Origin: Bradyrhizobium sp. dw_78
GTDB taxonomy: Bacteria > Pseudomonadota > Alphaproteobacteria > Rhizobiales > Xanthobacteraceae
DNA length: 64,000 nucleotides
NCBI RefSeq assembly: GCF_018449525.1
Contig: NZ_JAAVUS010000011.1
Coordinates: forward strand, 62,001-126,000
Reading direction: 5' to 3'
The position numbers were made by a program, and so were the translations under genes. Below, one piece after another: positions 56,498 through 64,000 of this stretch (the first letter of the stretch is position 1; each line of letters opens with the position of its first letter). The notes under the pieces are model-generated. The model had not been told where the DNA came from. It saw only the letters and a program-made list of their open reading frames with translations, and did no database searches.

Positions 56498-57529
56498 ATG
56501 ATCATGACGCATAAGTCCAAGCGGAGCTCTGTGTTCCGTTCTCCCAGCCGCAGAGAAGTTCTGGCCGGTATAACGGCTTTGGCCGCCAGTCCCTTTGTTG
56601 TCACAGCCGCTGCCGCGGCCTCCAAGCCGGTCGTGAATGTGACCCTGTCGACCCCGGGAAGCGCGGGTTCGATTTGGCGAGCTGCCATTTCCACACTTGA
56701 TCCATCCCTCAGTTCGGAATTCGATATTCGTTGGGTCGCCGGCGATCCCGGGCAAATGCAGGTACAGCTTGCCGCCGGGTCGCTTGACGTCGGGCTGTTC
56801 GGAGCCATCGGTCTTGCTTCTTTGGCCCGCAGGGGTAGCGACATCACATTGTTCGGCCCGGGACTCAATAATCATGGCCGCATCATCGTCCAGGCAGACA
56901 GTCCATATCAAAAACCCTCGGATCTCGTTGGGAAGAAAATCGCAACCCAGCCGAAAACCACTGAGACGTATCAGCAGGCACGGGTGGCGCTTTCGCTGAT
57001 CGGAATCGATATGGAGCGCGACTTCGAGGTTTTCTTCGGGCCGCCAACGGCAAATCTGGCGCTCTTCGACCGCGGCGACGTCGACGCCATCATCGTCGTC
57101 GAGCCGACGGCGACCCGCGCTGTCGGTGCGGGAGCGCGCGAGCTCGCCAAGATAGGCGAGATATGGAGGCAATCCTCCGGGGTCAGTGCTGCACCGTTTC
57201 TCGTCGGACTTGCCGCCAAAAATTCCTGGATCGCGTCGAATCGCCATATCGCGACGTCCGTCGCGCGTCTGTTCGCGGCGGCGAACGGTGCCTTGCGCAG
57301 AAATCCGGAATTGTTTGTCGAATATGCCAGCGAAATGGGGCTTCGACAGAAGGAGAGCACAGCCATCGAGCTTCTTCCGAGCAGGTTGGCAGACGTTTAT
57401 CCAACCGATTGGGACCAGGATGTCTGGAACTCGATCGATCGGCAAATTGAGATCGCCGTCAAAGTAGGCCTGCTCGACGCGACGCCGGAGCGTCCGCTCT
57501 ACGACGGTCTGCCGCTTGGAAAGGCATGA
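56498..57529 (+). CDS. ABC transporter substrate-binding protein, Tat signal
   Basis: A 343-residue protein with a twin-arginine leader (SPSRREVLAGITALAASPFVVTAAAAAS). The mature part is NMT1/SsuA-like: VNVTLSTPGSAGSIWRAAISTLDPSLSSEFDIRWVAGDPGQMQVQLAAGSLDVGLFGAIGLASLARRG, KPSDLVGKKIATQPKTTETYQQARVALSLIGI and LALFDRGDVDAIIVVEPTATRAVG. It overlaps the permease gene by 4 bases (ATGA-type), so it is the true binding partner of that transporter. The substrate is probably an organic acid, sulfonate or aromatic compound; it cannot be told. Confidence 0.9.
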   Translation: MIMTHKSKRSSVFRSPSRREVLAGITALAASPFVVTAAAAASKPVVNVTLSTPGSAGSIWRAAISTLDPSLSSEFDIRWVAGDPGQMQVQLAAGSLDVGLFGAIGLASLARRGSDITLFGPGLNNHGRIIVQADSPYQKPSDLVGKKIATQPKTTETYQQARVALSLIGIDMERDFEVFFGPPTANLALFDRGDVDAIIVVEPTATRAVGAGARELAKIGEIWRQSSGVSAAPFLVGLAAKNSWIASNRHIATSVARLFAAANGALRRNPELFVEYASEMGLRQKESTAIELLPSRLADVYPTDWDQDVWNSIDRQIEIAVKVGLLDATPERPLYDGLPLGKA

Positions 57530-58362
57530 TGGCCGATATAGCCGAGCAACCCGCCGCCGACGAGCGGCCCTTAAAAATTTCTGCAGGAAGATCGGCGCTC
57601 GCGCGCGCAGTGGCGCTGTGGATTCCTTCCATCCTGTTTTGTGTCTGCCTGCTTGGGCTCTGGGAAATCATGGCCCGAGTCACGGCCAGCCCTCTGGTTC
57701 CGAATGTCGGCGAGGTGGCGGGTGAGGTGCGGCGCCTTGTCTTCGGCGGTTTCGCCATACGCCAGATCGGAATAACGCTGGGTCGGATCTTGCTGGGCTT
57801 CAGCGTTGCTTTTGTCGTCTCGCTGATCGCCGGCATTGCCGCGGCGAACAGCGCAATGTTTCGCCGATTCTGCGATCCCGCGATCATCCTCGGGCTTACC
57901 GTACCGGGGCTTGTCTGGGCTCTGCTGTGCGTGATCTGGTTCGGCGTAAGCTTGGCGACGCCGGTCGTGGCAATCGCATTGGGCGTGGCGCCGGTGATGA
58001 CCCTGCAGGTCGTGCAAGGGATGCAGGCGGTGGATTCGGAAATCGTGGAGATGGCCCACGTCTTCAGGCTTTCGACCCGCGATAAGCTCGTTCACATATG
58101 GATTCCCAGCTTGATACCGCACCTCATCGGAGGCTCTCGCGTCGGATTGTCGCTCGGATGGAAGGTGATCGTCTTGGTTGAGCTTTTCGGTCTTTCAAAC
58201 GGAGTCGGATATCAGCTCAACTCCGAATTCAGTTCGCAGAATGTCGCCGGGGTTCTCGCATGGACGATTGTGTTCTGGGCGGTCATGGTGGCCCTGGAGT
58301 ACGGCGTCCTCCAGACGCTCGAACGGCGCTTCACGGCCTGGCGGCGGGTCGTTCAGCTATGA
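57526..58362 (+). CDS. ABC transporter permease, SsuC/TauC type
   Basis: 278 residues, six predicted helices, with the transport-loop motif EIVEMAHVFRLSTRDKLVHIWIPSLIPHLIGGSRVGLSLGWKVIVLVELFG and first helix ILFCVCLLGLWEIMARVT. It starts inside the end of the binding-protein gene and its stop overlaps the ATPase start (ATGA at 58359). It forms the membrane channel of the SBP-permease-ATPase system. Confidence 0.92.
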   Translation: MMADIAEQPAADERPLKISAGRSALARAVALWIPSILFCVCLLGLWEIMARVTASPLVPNVGEVAGEVRRLVFGGFAIRQIGITLGRILLGFSVAFVVSLIAGIAAANSAMFRRFCDPAIILGLTVPGLVWALLCVIWFGVSLATPVVAIALGVAPVMTLQVVQGMQAVDSEIVEMAHVFRLSTRDKLVHIWIPSLIPHLIGGSRVGLSLGWKVIVLVELFGLSNGVGYQLNSEFSSQNVAGVLAWTIVFWAVMVALEYGVLQTLERRFTAWRRVVQL

Positions 58363-59093
58363 GCGCTTCGATCAGATTTTCCAACATCGACAAAAGCTTC
58401 GGGCGTCCCAATTCGGTCAGGCTCGAGCACGTGCTGCGCAACTTCAATCTCGAGATCGAAAAAGGGGAACTCGTCGCCCTGGTTGGCCCGTCCGGCGTCG
58501 GCAAGACGACATTGCTTCATATCGCGGCCGGCCTGGAGCACCCCGACCTCGGGCGCGTCGACATCGATGCCGGACTTGTCGGTAATGCTGCACGGCTCGG
58601 CATGGTCTTTCAGCAGCCAAGATTGCTGGATTGGCGCACGGTGAAAGCGAATGTAAACTTGATAGCGCGGTCTGCCGGACGCGACACCGGGCGCACGCCG
58701 CACCTGCTTGCGCAGGTCGGACTCTCCGACTACGCGGACGTCTATCCGTCCGTGCTGTCGGGCGGCCAACGCCAGCGCGTGGCGCTCGCCCGAGCATTTG
58801 CGATCGAACCGGAAGTCTTGCTTCTCGACGAACCCTTCAGTGCGCTGGACGAACTCACCGCGCGGCGATTACGGCTGCTGTTGCAGGAAATGTGGCTCGA
58901 AGCGCCTCCAACCGGCCTGCTCGTGACACACAACATGCTCGAAGCGGCCTTTCTGGCTGACAGGGTCGTCGTGCTCGGTGACAAGCCCGTCTGCACGATC
59001 GCGACGATAGAGATCGACTTGCCGCGGCCCCGCCATCCGGAAGATCCGGAATTGTTTGTCATGCACAGGCGTATCCTGAGCCTGCTCACCTAG
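58359..59093 (+). CDS. ABC transporter ATP-binding protein, SsuB/TauB type
   Basis: A 244-residue ATPase: Walker A VGPSGVGKTTLLHIAAGL, Q-loop GMVFQQPRLLDWRTV, signature LSGGQRQRVALARAFAIEPEVLLLDEPFSALDELTARRLR, H-loop LLVTHNMLEAAFLADRVVVL. ATG 58359 overlaps the permease stop; the longer frame is not used. Drives the preceding permease. Last gene of this operon; the Liv operon begins 230 bases on. Confidence 0.94.
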   Translation: MSASIRFSNIDKSFGRPNSVRLEHVLRNFNLEIEKGELVALVGPSGVGKTTLLHIAAGLEHPDLGRVDIDAGLVGNAARLGMVFQQPRLLDWRTVKANVNLIARSAGRDTGRTPHLLAQVGLSDYADVYPSVLSGGQRQRVALARAFAIEPEVLLLDEPFSALDELTARRLRLLLQEMWLEAPPTGLLVTHNMLEAAFLADRVVVLGDKPVCTIATIEIDLPRPRHPEDPELFVMHRRILSLLT

Positions 59094-59321
59094 ATCGGAC
59101 AGTTACGAGCCGGCAAGATTCAAAGGGCAGCCGGTTTCTTCATGTGAATCATGCTCTCACCGCCAAACGCCCGGGAAATTCGCGCGTCCTTGCCAGAGTA
59201 AAATCTTTCGCCAGAGTTGTTTGATCTGGCACAATTCGCTCCTGCTTCCGGGAAGAACGGACGCCTTTTATCAAGAGCGCTCACTATAAGGGGACATCCT
59301 GTTCAGCTATGGTGATGCGAT

Positions 59322-60443
59322 ATGAACCGAGTTTCGTTGGCAATCGTCACAGCGGCGATGGCCGCCGTCGTCTTTGCCGCTCCCGCCTCCGTTTCTGCCG
59401 CGGACCCGATCCGTATCGGCCTTTTTGCTCCGTTGACGGGAAGTGTCGCTGCCTATGGCGTCAGGTTCCGTGAAGCGATCGAGTTGAAAGTGGGGCAGGT
59501 CAATGCCGCCGGCGGCGTTGAGGGACGCCCGATCGAGATTATCACTGAAGATGACCGTAACCAGCCGGAAGATGACGCGACGATCGCGCAAAAGCTCGTC
59601 GGCACGCCGGGGCTTGTGCTGGCGATCGGTGGATTCTCGACGACGGCATCGATGGCGGCGGCACCCATTTTCGCCGAGGCCAAGATTCCGCAGATCAGTC
59701 CGAGCGTGACGCACCCGGACTTTACCAAGCAAAGCCCTTACCAATTTCGCCAGAACAATCAGGAAACCAGTCTGGCTCAGACCAATGCCGAAATCATACT
59801 GGACAAATTGAAGGCCAAAACCGTCGTCATCCCCTATAGCCAGGACGACAGGGGCCAATTTTCGTCCGCCGGAACCGCCGCGTTGATTGAAAAGGCCGGC
59901 GGCAAGGTGCTCCTGCGCGAGCCGGTAGCCCCGAATTCAAAGGACTTCAGGCCGTTGGTCAGCAAGATCAAGTCGCTCAAGCCGGATGCCGTCTTTCTTG
60001 ACCTGTATGCCCAGGAAGCCGCCATTCTCATTCAGCAACTACATCAGGCCGGGCTCAACATCCCTGCTGGCGGTCCGACGCCTCTGACCAGTCCGCAGTT
60101 CATCGAACTCGCCGGGAAGGATGCGGAAGGTGTCGTGCTGCATACGATCTTCTTTCCGGGCGATCCTTCGAACAAGGAATTTGTGCAGGCCTATGCGGCA
60201 AAATACGGCAGGCAGCCGGATCAGTGGGCCGCGCTCGCCTACGATTCTGCCGATGTCGGCATCGAGGCGATCCGTCGCGTCGTGAAGTTCGGTAAACCGC
60301 TGACCGGCGAGGCCGTCCGCGACGAACTCGACAACGGGCCGCCCTACAAGGGCGTGACCGGCATCACGAAATATGATCGCGGCAGTGTCGAGAAGAAGCC
60401 GACGATCATCATCATCCATAACGGCGGTTATTCCGTCCTTTAG
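59322..60443 (+). CDS. livK: Branched-chain-amino-acid-type ABC substrate-binding protein
   Basis: 373 residues with a signal peptide (LAIVTAAMAAVVFAAPASVSAA). The type I periplasmic-binding domain shows IRIGLFAPLTGSVAAYGVRFREAIELKVGQVNAAGGVEGRPIEIITEDDRNQPEDDATIAQKLV, IFAEAKIPQISPSVTHPDFTKQSPYQFRQNNQE and AGLNIPAGGPTPLTSPQFIELAGKDAEGVVLHTIFFPGDPSN. LivK-like proteins in soil bacteria bind amino acids, amides, aromatic acids or sulfur compounds. First gene of a livK-livHM-livG-livF operon. Confidence 0.93.
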   Translation: MNRVSLAIVTAAMAAVVFAAPASVSAADPIRIGLFAPLTGSVAAYGVRFREAIELKVGQVNAAGGVEGRPIEIITEDDRNQPEDDATIAQKLVGTPGLVLAIGGFSTTASMAAAPIFAEAKIPQISPSVTHPDFTKQSPYQFRQNNQETSLAQTNAEIILDKLKAKTVVIPYSQDDRGQFSSAGTAALIEKAGGKVLLREPVAPNSKDFRPLVSKIKSLKPDAVFLDLYAQEAAILIQQLHQAGLNIPAGGPTPLTSPQFIELAGKDAEGVVLHTIFFPGDPSNKEFVQAYAAKYGRQPDQWAALAYDSADVGIEAIRRVVKFGKPLTGEAVRDELDNGPPYKGVTGITKYDRGSVEKKPTIIIIHNGGYSVL

Positions 60444-60531
60444 TCCGCCGCCGAGATCTCAGGTTACTTCCAGAGGTCGCGGGCGGTTGCCGCAAGATCG
60501 CGGTGACCGCTCCGCTGCTATTGGTCCCATA

Positions 60532-62409
60532 ATGGAATTACTTTTCAGCCAGATCCTGAATGGCTTGGTCATCGGGCAAGTCTATGCCTTGATCGCGCTC
60601 GGCTTCACCCTGGTGTTCGGTGTGGCCAACATCATCAACTTTGCGCAAGGCGCACTGTTCATGCTGGGCGCCTTCCTGGCGTTTTCGGGGATCGCGTGGT
60701 TTGGCCTGCCGCTGGTGCCGGCGGCGCTGATCTCGGTTGTCCTCGTTGCTGCACTCGGCGCTGTCCTGGAGCGCGTTGTGTTGCGGCCGCTGTCGGGCGC
60801 AAGCGCGATCACGCCGCTTCTGTCCACGCTGGCCATCAGCATGATCCTCGATCAGGCGGCCGAGATGATCTGGACGCCGGAGCCCCAGAGCTTTCCGTCG
60901 CCGCTGGCGGAAAGCCGTATCTTCATCGGCGATGCCTTCGTTACGGGAACGGATGCGGCCATCTTCGGCTTTGGGCTGCTGACCGCAATAGGGCTGATGA
61001 TCCTCCTGTCCCGAACGTGGCTTGGGCGGGCGCTGCGCGCCACGTCGGAGGATCGGGATGCGGCGGCGCAGATGGGTATTCGCACCGATTCCATGCGCCA
61101 ATATTCGTTCGCGCTGGCCGGGGCGCTGGGGGCGTTGAGCGGGATATTCGTCGCGCTTTATTTCCAGAGCGTCTTTCCACAAATGGGTCTGCCGTTCGCG
61201 TTGAAGGGGTTCGCCGCGGCGCTGCTGGGCGGTCTGACCAGTATTCCCGGCGCGGTGGTCGGCGGTGTCGTGCTCGGCGTGGCGGAAACGCTGGCCAGCG
61301 GTTATCTCGGCGACAATTATCGTGATGTCGTCGCCTTCGCGCTTCTCCTGCTGCTGTTGATGTTTCGTCCGCAAGGTCTGCTTGGCGATCATCGTCTGGA
61401 AGCGTTGGGAGGTGCTTCGGCTGCGGCCGGAGCTGCGCCGAGCACCAGCCTGCTGGCGTCCGCGGGCGGCGCAGCGGTGCGTCAGCGCGTGATCGCACTG
61501 CCGGCCTGGGGATTTATCGTGTTGGGGGCGGCGCTTGCTCCGCTTCCGTTCCTGTCATCCGGCGGTTATTTGCTGCAGGCCGTTAGCTATGGCCTGATCT
61601 TCGCGTTGCTGTCGGCCAGCGTCAGTCTGGTGTCCGGTTCCATCGGCATTCTGTCGATCGGGCATTCGGCTTTCTTTGGGATCGGCGCTTATGCGGTAGC
61701 GATCCTGGCCCGATTTTACGCATGGCCGGCCGAAGCGAGCCTCATTGCGGCGATCGTCATCACTTCATTCGTTGCGATGCTGGCCGCACTGCCGCTGCTG
61801 CGTCTGTCGGGTCACACCGTTGCGCTCGGGACCCTGGCGATCGGGCAGATCGGCTATTTGGTGTTTCTGAACTGGGACACCATGACTCGCGGTCCGCTCG
61901 GGATTCCCAACGTGCCGGCGCCGGTGCTGGTCCTGTTCGATAATATCCGTCTCGTCAGACTGCCGCAGAAATATTGGCTGGTGCTGGCGCTGGTCTCGCT
62001 GGGCCTGTTCCTGGCGGAGCGGTTTGTCGGCTCCGAGATCGGGCGGGTCTGGCGCGCGATCCGCGAGGATCGGCTTGCCGCTCACACCGCGGGTGTTCCG
62101 GTTCGCCGTTACATTCTGACCGCTTTCGCCGTCTCGGGAGCCCTGGCCGGGCTGGCGGGTGGCCTGCTCGCGTATCTGCAGACGGTGGTCAGCCCCGAGA
62201 GCTTCACGGTGGAACTGTCGATTGTCACGGTGATCATGGCCGTGCTGGGCGGTCTCGGGAATATGACCGGCGCGGCGGTCGCGGGCTTTGCCCTCACCAT
62301 CCTGCCCGAACTGCTGCGTGGATTTTCAGATTGGCGGCTGATTGTTTACGGCCTGATCCTCCTGGTCGTTCTTCGGCTGCGGCCCCAGGGCCTGCTGGGG
62401 GCGCGATGA
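60532..62409 (+). CDS. Fused branched-chain-type ABC permease LivH-LivM
   Basis: A 625-residue membrane protein in which LivH (about 1-290: LFSQILNGLVIGQVYALIALGFTLVFGVANIINFAQGALFMLGAFLAF) and LivM (about 320-620: AVSYGLIFALLSASVSLVSGSIGILSIGHSAFFGIGAYAVAI, RVWRAIREDRLAAHTAGVPVRRYILTAFAVSGALAGLAGGLLAYLQ) are joined by an Ala/Ser-rich linker. This fusion is common in Rhizobiales and makes a complete channel in one chain. ATG 60532 is chosen as it starts the first helix; the frame is open to 60373. Its stop overlaps livG (ATGA). Confidence 0.93.
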   Translation: MELLFSQILNGLVIGQVYALIALGFTLVFGVANIINFAQGALFMLGAFLAFSGIAWFGLPLVPAALISVVLVAALGAVLERVVLRPLSGASAITPLLSTLAISMILDQAAEMIWTPEPQSFPSPLAESRIFIGDAFVTGTDAAIFGFGLLTAIGLMILLSRTWLGRALRATSEDRDAAAQMGIRTDSMRQYSFALAGALGALSGIFVALYFQSVFPQMGLPFALKGFAAALLGGLTSIPGAVVGGVVLGVAETLASGYLGDNYRDVVAFALLLLLLMFRPQGLLGDHRLEALGGASAAAGAAPSTSLLASAGGAAVRQRVIALPAWGFIVLGAALAPLPFLSSGGYLLQAVSYGLIFALLSASVSLVSGSIGILSIGHSAFFGIGAYAVAILARFYAWPAEASLIAAIVITSFVAMLAALPLLRLSGHTVALGTLAIGQIGYLVFLNWDTMTRGPLGIPNVPAPVLVLFDNIRLVRLPQKYWLVLALVSLGLFLAERFVGSEIGRVWRAIREDRLAAHTAGVPVRRYILTAFAVSGALAGLAGGLLAYLQTVVSPESFTVELSIVTVIMAVLGGLGNMTGAAVAGFALTILPELLRGFSDWRLIVYGLILLVVLRLRPQGLLGAR

Positions 62410-63264
62410 TGCCGGAAAGCAGGGCGAAGGGCTTTATCGTCGAGAACGTGTCAAAATCGTTTCGCGGTGTGCATGCCGTGAATGGTGTCTCCCTGCATCT
62501 GCGGCCCGGGGAAACGGTGGCGCTGGTCGGTCCCAACGGGGCCGGCAAGTCGACGCTGATGCAATTGATGAGCGGCGTGGACCGGATTGATGCCGGCGCC
62601 ATCCTTGTCGACGGCGCGCGCGCTGACGGCCTTGCCCCGGAGCGTATTGCGGCGTTGGGCGTGGGCCGCACATTTCAGACGTCGCGGGTGTTTCCGGCGT
62701 TGACGATCTGGGACAGCGTTCTGATCGGTCGGCAGCTTTCGTTGTTGCGCGGCGAGGGCCGCACGCTCATCGATCCCTTGCGGGAATCCTTGAGCGTTCT
62801 GTTCGGCCTGCCGTTCTGGCGTCGCCGGGTTGCGCGTCAGGAGGCCGTTGCGGAAGCGACGTTGAAACTCTTCGGTGACCGGCTGTGGCCCAAACGGGAG
62901 GCACAGGCGTCCAGCCTGTCCTATGCCAATCGGCGCCGCCTCGAGATCGCGCGTGCTGGCGGGTGAGCCACATTACCTGCTGCTCGATGAGCCGACGGCG
63001 GGGATGAATCCCACCGAGACCGCCGAGCTGACGGATCTCCTGATCGACCTGCGCCGCCAGCATCCGGCGATGGGCATATTGGTGATCGAGCATAAGCTGT
63101 CGTTCGTTCGCCGTGTCGCGGACCGGGTGCTCGTTCTCAATCAGGGAACGCTTCTGGTGGAAGGACCGCCGGACGAGGCGCTCAGCCATCCTGCCGTCGT
63201 AGAGGCCTATCTCGGCCATTCACGCCCGGAAAGACAACTCTTCAGGGATGCACGTCTTGGCTGA
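62406..63264 (+). pseudogene. livG: Branched-chain-type ABC ATPase LivG, broken by a frameshift
   Basis: The first frame (62406-62966) has Walker A VGPNGAGKSTLMQLMSG, the LivG-specific FQTSRVFPALTIWDSVLIG and ends in the signature region SSLSYANRRRLEIARAGG with a TGA. The continuation lies in the +1 frame: VLAGEPHYLLLDEPTAGMNPTETAELT (Walker B), ILVIEHKLSFVRRVADRVLVL and the end at 63264. Homologues read RRRLEIARALAGEPHYLLLDEP, so about two bases are missing near 62955 (GCGCGTGCTGGCG). As read, no single LivG is made: a mutation, a sequencing error or rare frameshifting. Its end overlaps livF by 17 bases. Confidence 0.85.
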
Positions 63265-63994
63265 AAAGGCGGTTCGTTTGCGGATAGATGCGGTCGACGT
63301 GTACTACGGCGCGGTTCAGGCGCTGTTCGGTGTGTCGATCTCGGTTCATGGCGGCGAGGTCGTGGCGGTGCTCGGCGGCAATGCTTCCGGCAAGTCAACA
63401 ACTTTGAAGTCCGTACTCGGTCTGGTGCATCCGACCCGTGGCGAAATTCATCTCGACGGGCAACGGATAGACCGCTTGTCGACTCCCGATATCATTGACC
63501 GCGGCGTCGGCAGCGTGCCGGAAGGGCGGCGTGTCTTCCCGCGCATGTCGGTCCGCGAGAATCTTCTGCTCGGTGCCTATCCCCGCCGACATGATCCCAA
63601 GCATGTCGCCGATGATCTGGAGCAGGTGTTCAAGGTATTTCCGCGTCTCAAGGAGCGCAGTCAACAGGCTGCAGGGACGCTCTCGGGTGGCGAACAGCAG
63701 ATGCTGGTGCTCGGGCGCGCCTGGTTGCGGCGGCCCAGCCTGTTATGCATCGACGAGCCGTCGATGGGGCTTTCGCCGCGCTTCGTCGATCAGGTCTATG
63801 AGGTATTGGCGGGCTGGAAAGCGGCGGGATTGACCATCCTCATCGTCGAGCAGAATGCCCGGCTCGCTCTCGAACTAGCCGATCGCGCCTATGTGCTTCA
63901 GCACGGCCATGTCATTCGAGAGGGAACGGCTGCGGAACTGGCGGCGGATGAATCCATCCAGCGCGCTTATCTCGGTGAGTCAGAGGTCGCCTGA
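63248..63994 (+). CDS. livF: Branched-chain-type ABC ATPase LivF
   Basis: A 248-residue ATPase ending at the window edge but complete: Walker A LGGNASGKSTTLKSVLGL (Asn-Ala-Ser in place of the usual Asn-Gly-Ala), LivF mark GVGSVPEGRRVFPRMSVRENLLLGAY, signature LSGGEQQMLVLGRAWLRRPSLLCIDEPSMGLSPRFVDQVYEVL, H-loop LIVEQNARLALELADRAYVLQHG. It works with LivG and the LivHM permease. Overlaps livG by 17 bases, so they are translationally coupled. Confidence 0.94.
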   Translation: MHVLAEKAVRLRIDAVDVYYGAVQALFGVSISVHGGEVVAVLGGNASGKSTTLKSVLGLVHPTRGEIHLDGQRIDRLSTPDIIDRGVGSVPEGRRVFPRMSVRENLLLGAYPRRHDPKHVADDLEQVFKVFPRLKERSQQAAGTLSGGEQQMLVLGRAWLRRPSLLCIDEPSMGLSPRFVDQVYEVLAGWKAAGLTILIVEQNARLALELADRAYVLQHGHVIREGTAAELAADESIQRAYLGESEVA

Positions 63995-64000
63995 AGGCGC

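Noticed and set aside
1..64000. tRNA, rRNA, CRISPR and riboswitch (SAM, TPP) search by eye
   Set aside because: No cloverleaf with a T-loop, no spaced direct-repeat array and no recognisable riboswitch core was found, including upstream of the sulfur genes. A covariance-model scan would be decisive.

Overview
The window looks like chromosomal DNA of a high-GC alphaproteobacterium, most likely Rhizobiales of the Bradyrhizobium/Afipia/Rhodopseudomonas (Nitrobacteraceae) type. The evidence is the MHYT-GGDEF-EAL and GAF-HWE signalling proteins, the lysine-rich AK-repeat miniprotein, the Hsp20 pair, and the many sulfonate-type ABC transporters and flavin monooxygenases. I saw no rRNA gene, tRNA gene or CRISPR array.

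Layout. 1-7.6 kb is a signalling and stress neighbourhood: the end of a TetR regulator, a membrane c-di-GMP enzyme, a Crp/Fnr regulator, a small protein plus single-domain response regulator operon, and a GAF-HWE histidine kinase. 8.1-19.0 kb is mobile DNA: two different IS110-family transposases and a truncated integrative and conjugative element (ICE) segment with ParB-like, DUF736 and DUF932 genes. It also carries a complete excision-control module of the ICEMlSymR7A type: a QseC-like XRE repressor, a QseM-like DUF2285 antiactivator, an FseA-like DUF6499-DUF2285 activator split by a +1 frameshift, an RdfS-like excisionase, DUF2840 and a TraF peptidase. The traF gene is cut in mid-gene and joined to a cut short-chain dehydrogenase gene near position 19,005. 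19.0-25.3 kb holds three TetR regulators, each beside an enzyme gene and each with clear palindromic candidate operators. 25.3-29.8 kb is a decayed strip containing gene ends, Hsp20 genes with an abnormal start or tail, a broken guanine deaminase, and an intact MarC-family gene. 29.8-38 kb holds a MarR-EmrA-EmrB-TolC efflux operon, a GH15 glucoamylase-like gene and a second, paralogous MarR gene.

38.5-53 kb is an organosulfur acquisition island: a MetQ-like binding protein, two SsuA-like binding proteins, SsuB and SsuC, a serine acetyltransferase, two SfnB/DszC-like flavoproteins and three luciferase-like flavin monooxygenases. Together these would import sulfonates or sulfones, release sulfite by flavin-dependent oxidation and feed sulfur into O-acetylserine/cysteine. 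53-64 kb carries a DOPA-dioxygenase-like gene, a Tat-exported amidohydrolase, an SBP-SBP-permease-ATPase operon and a branched-chain amino acid type (Liv) transporter operon whose livG is frameshifted.

The most notable observation is the FseA-like gene. Its two halves lie in frames 0 and +1 and can be joined precisely at a UUU-C slip site (17142-17145), the same slip reported for FseA of the Mesorhizobium symbiosis island. Three genes of this ICE remnant also share a repeated structured 5' leader.
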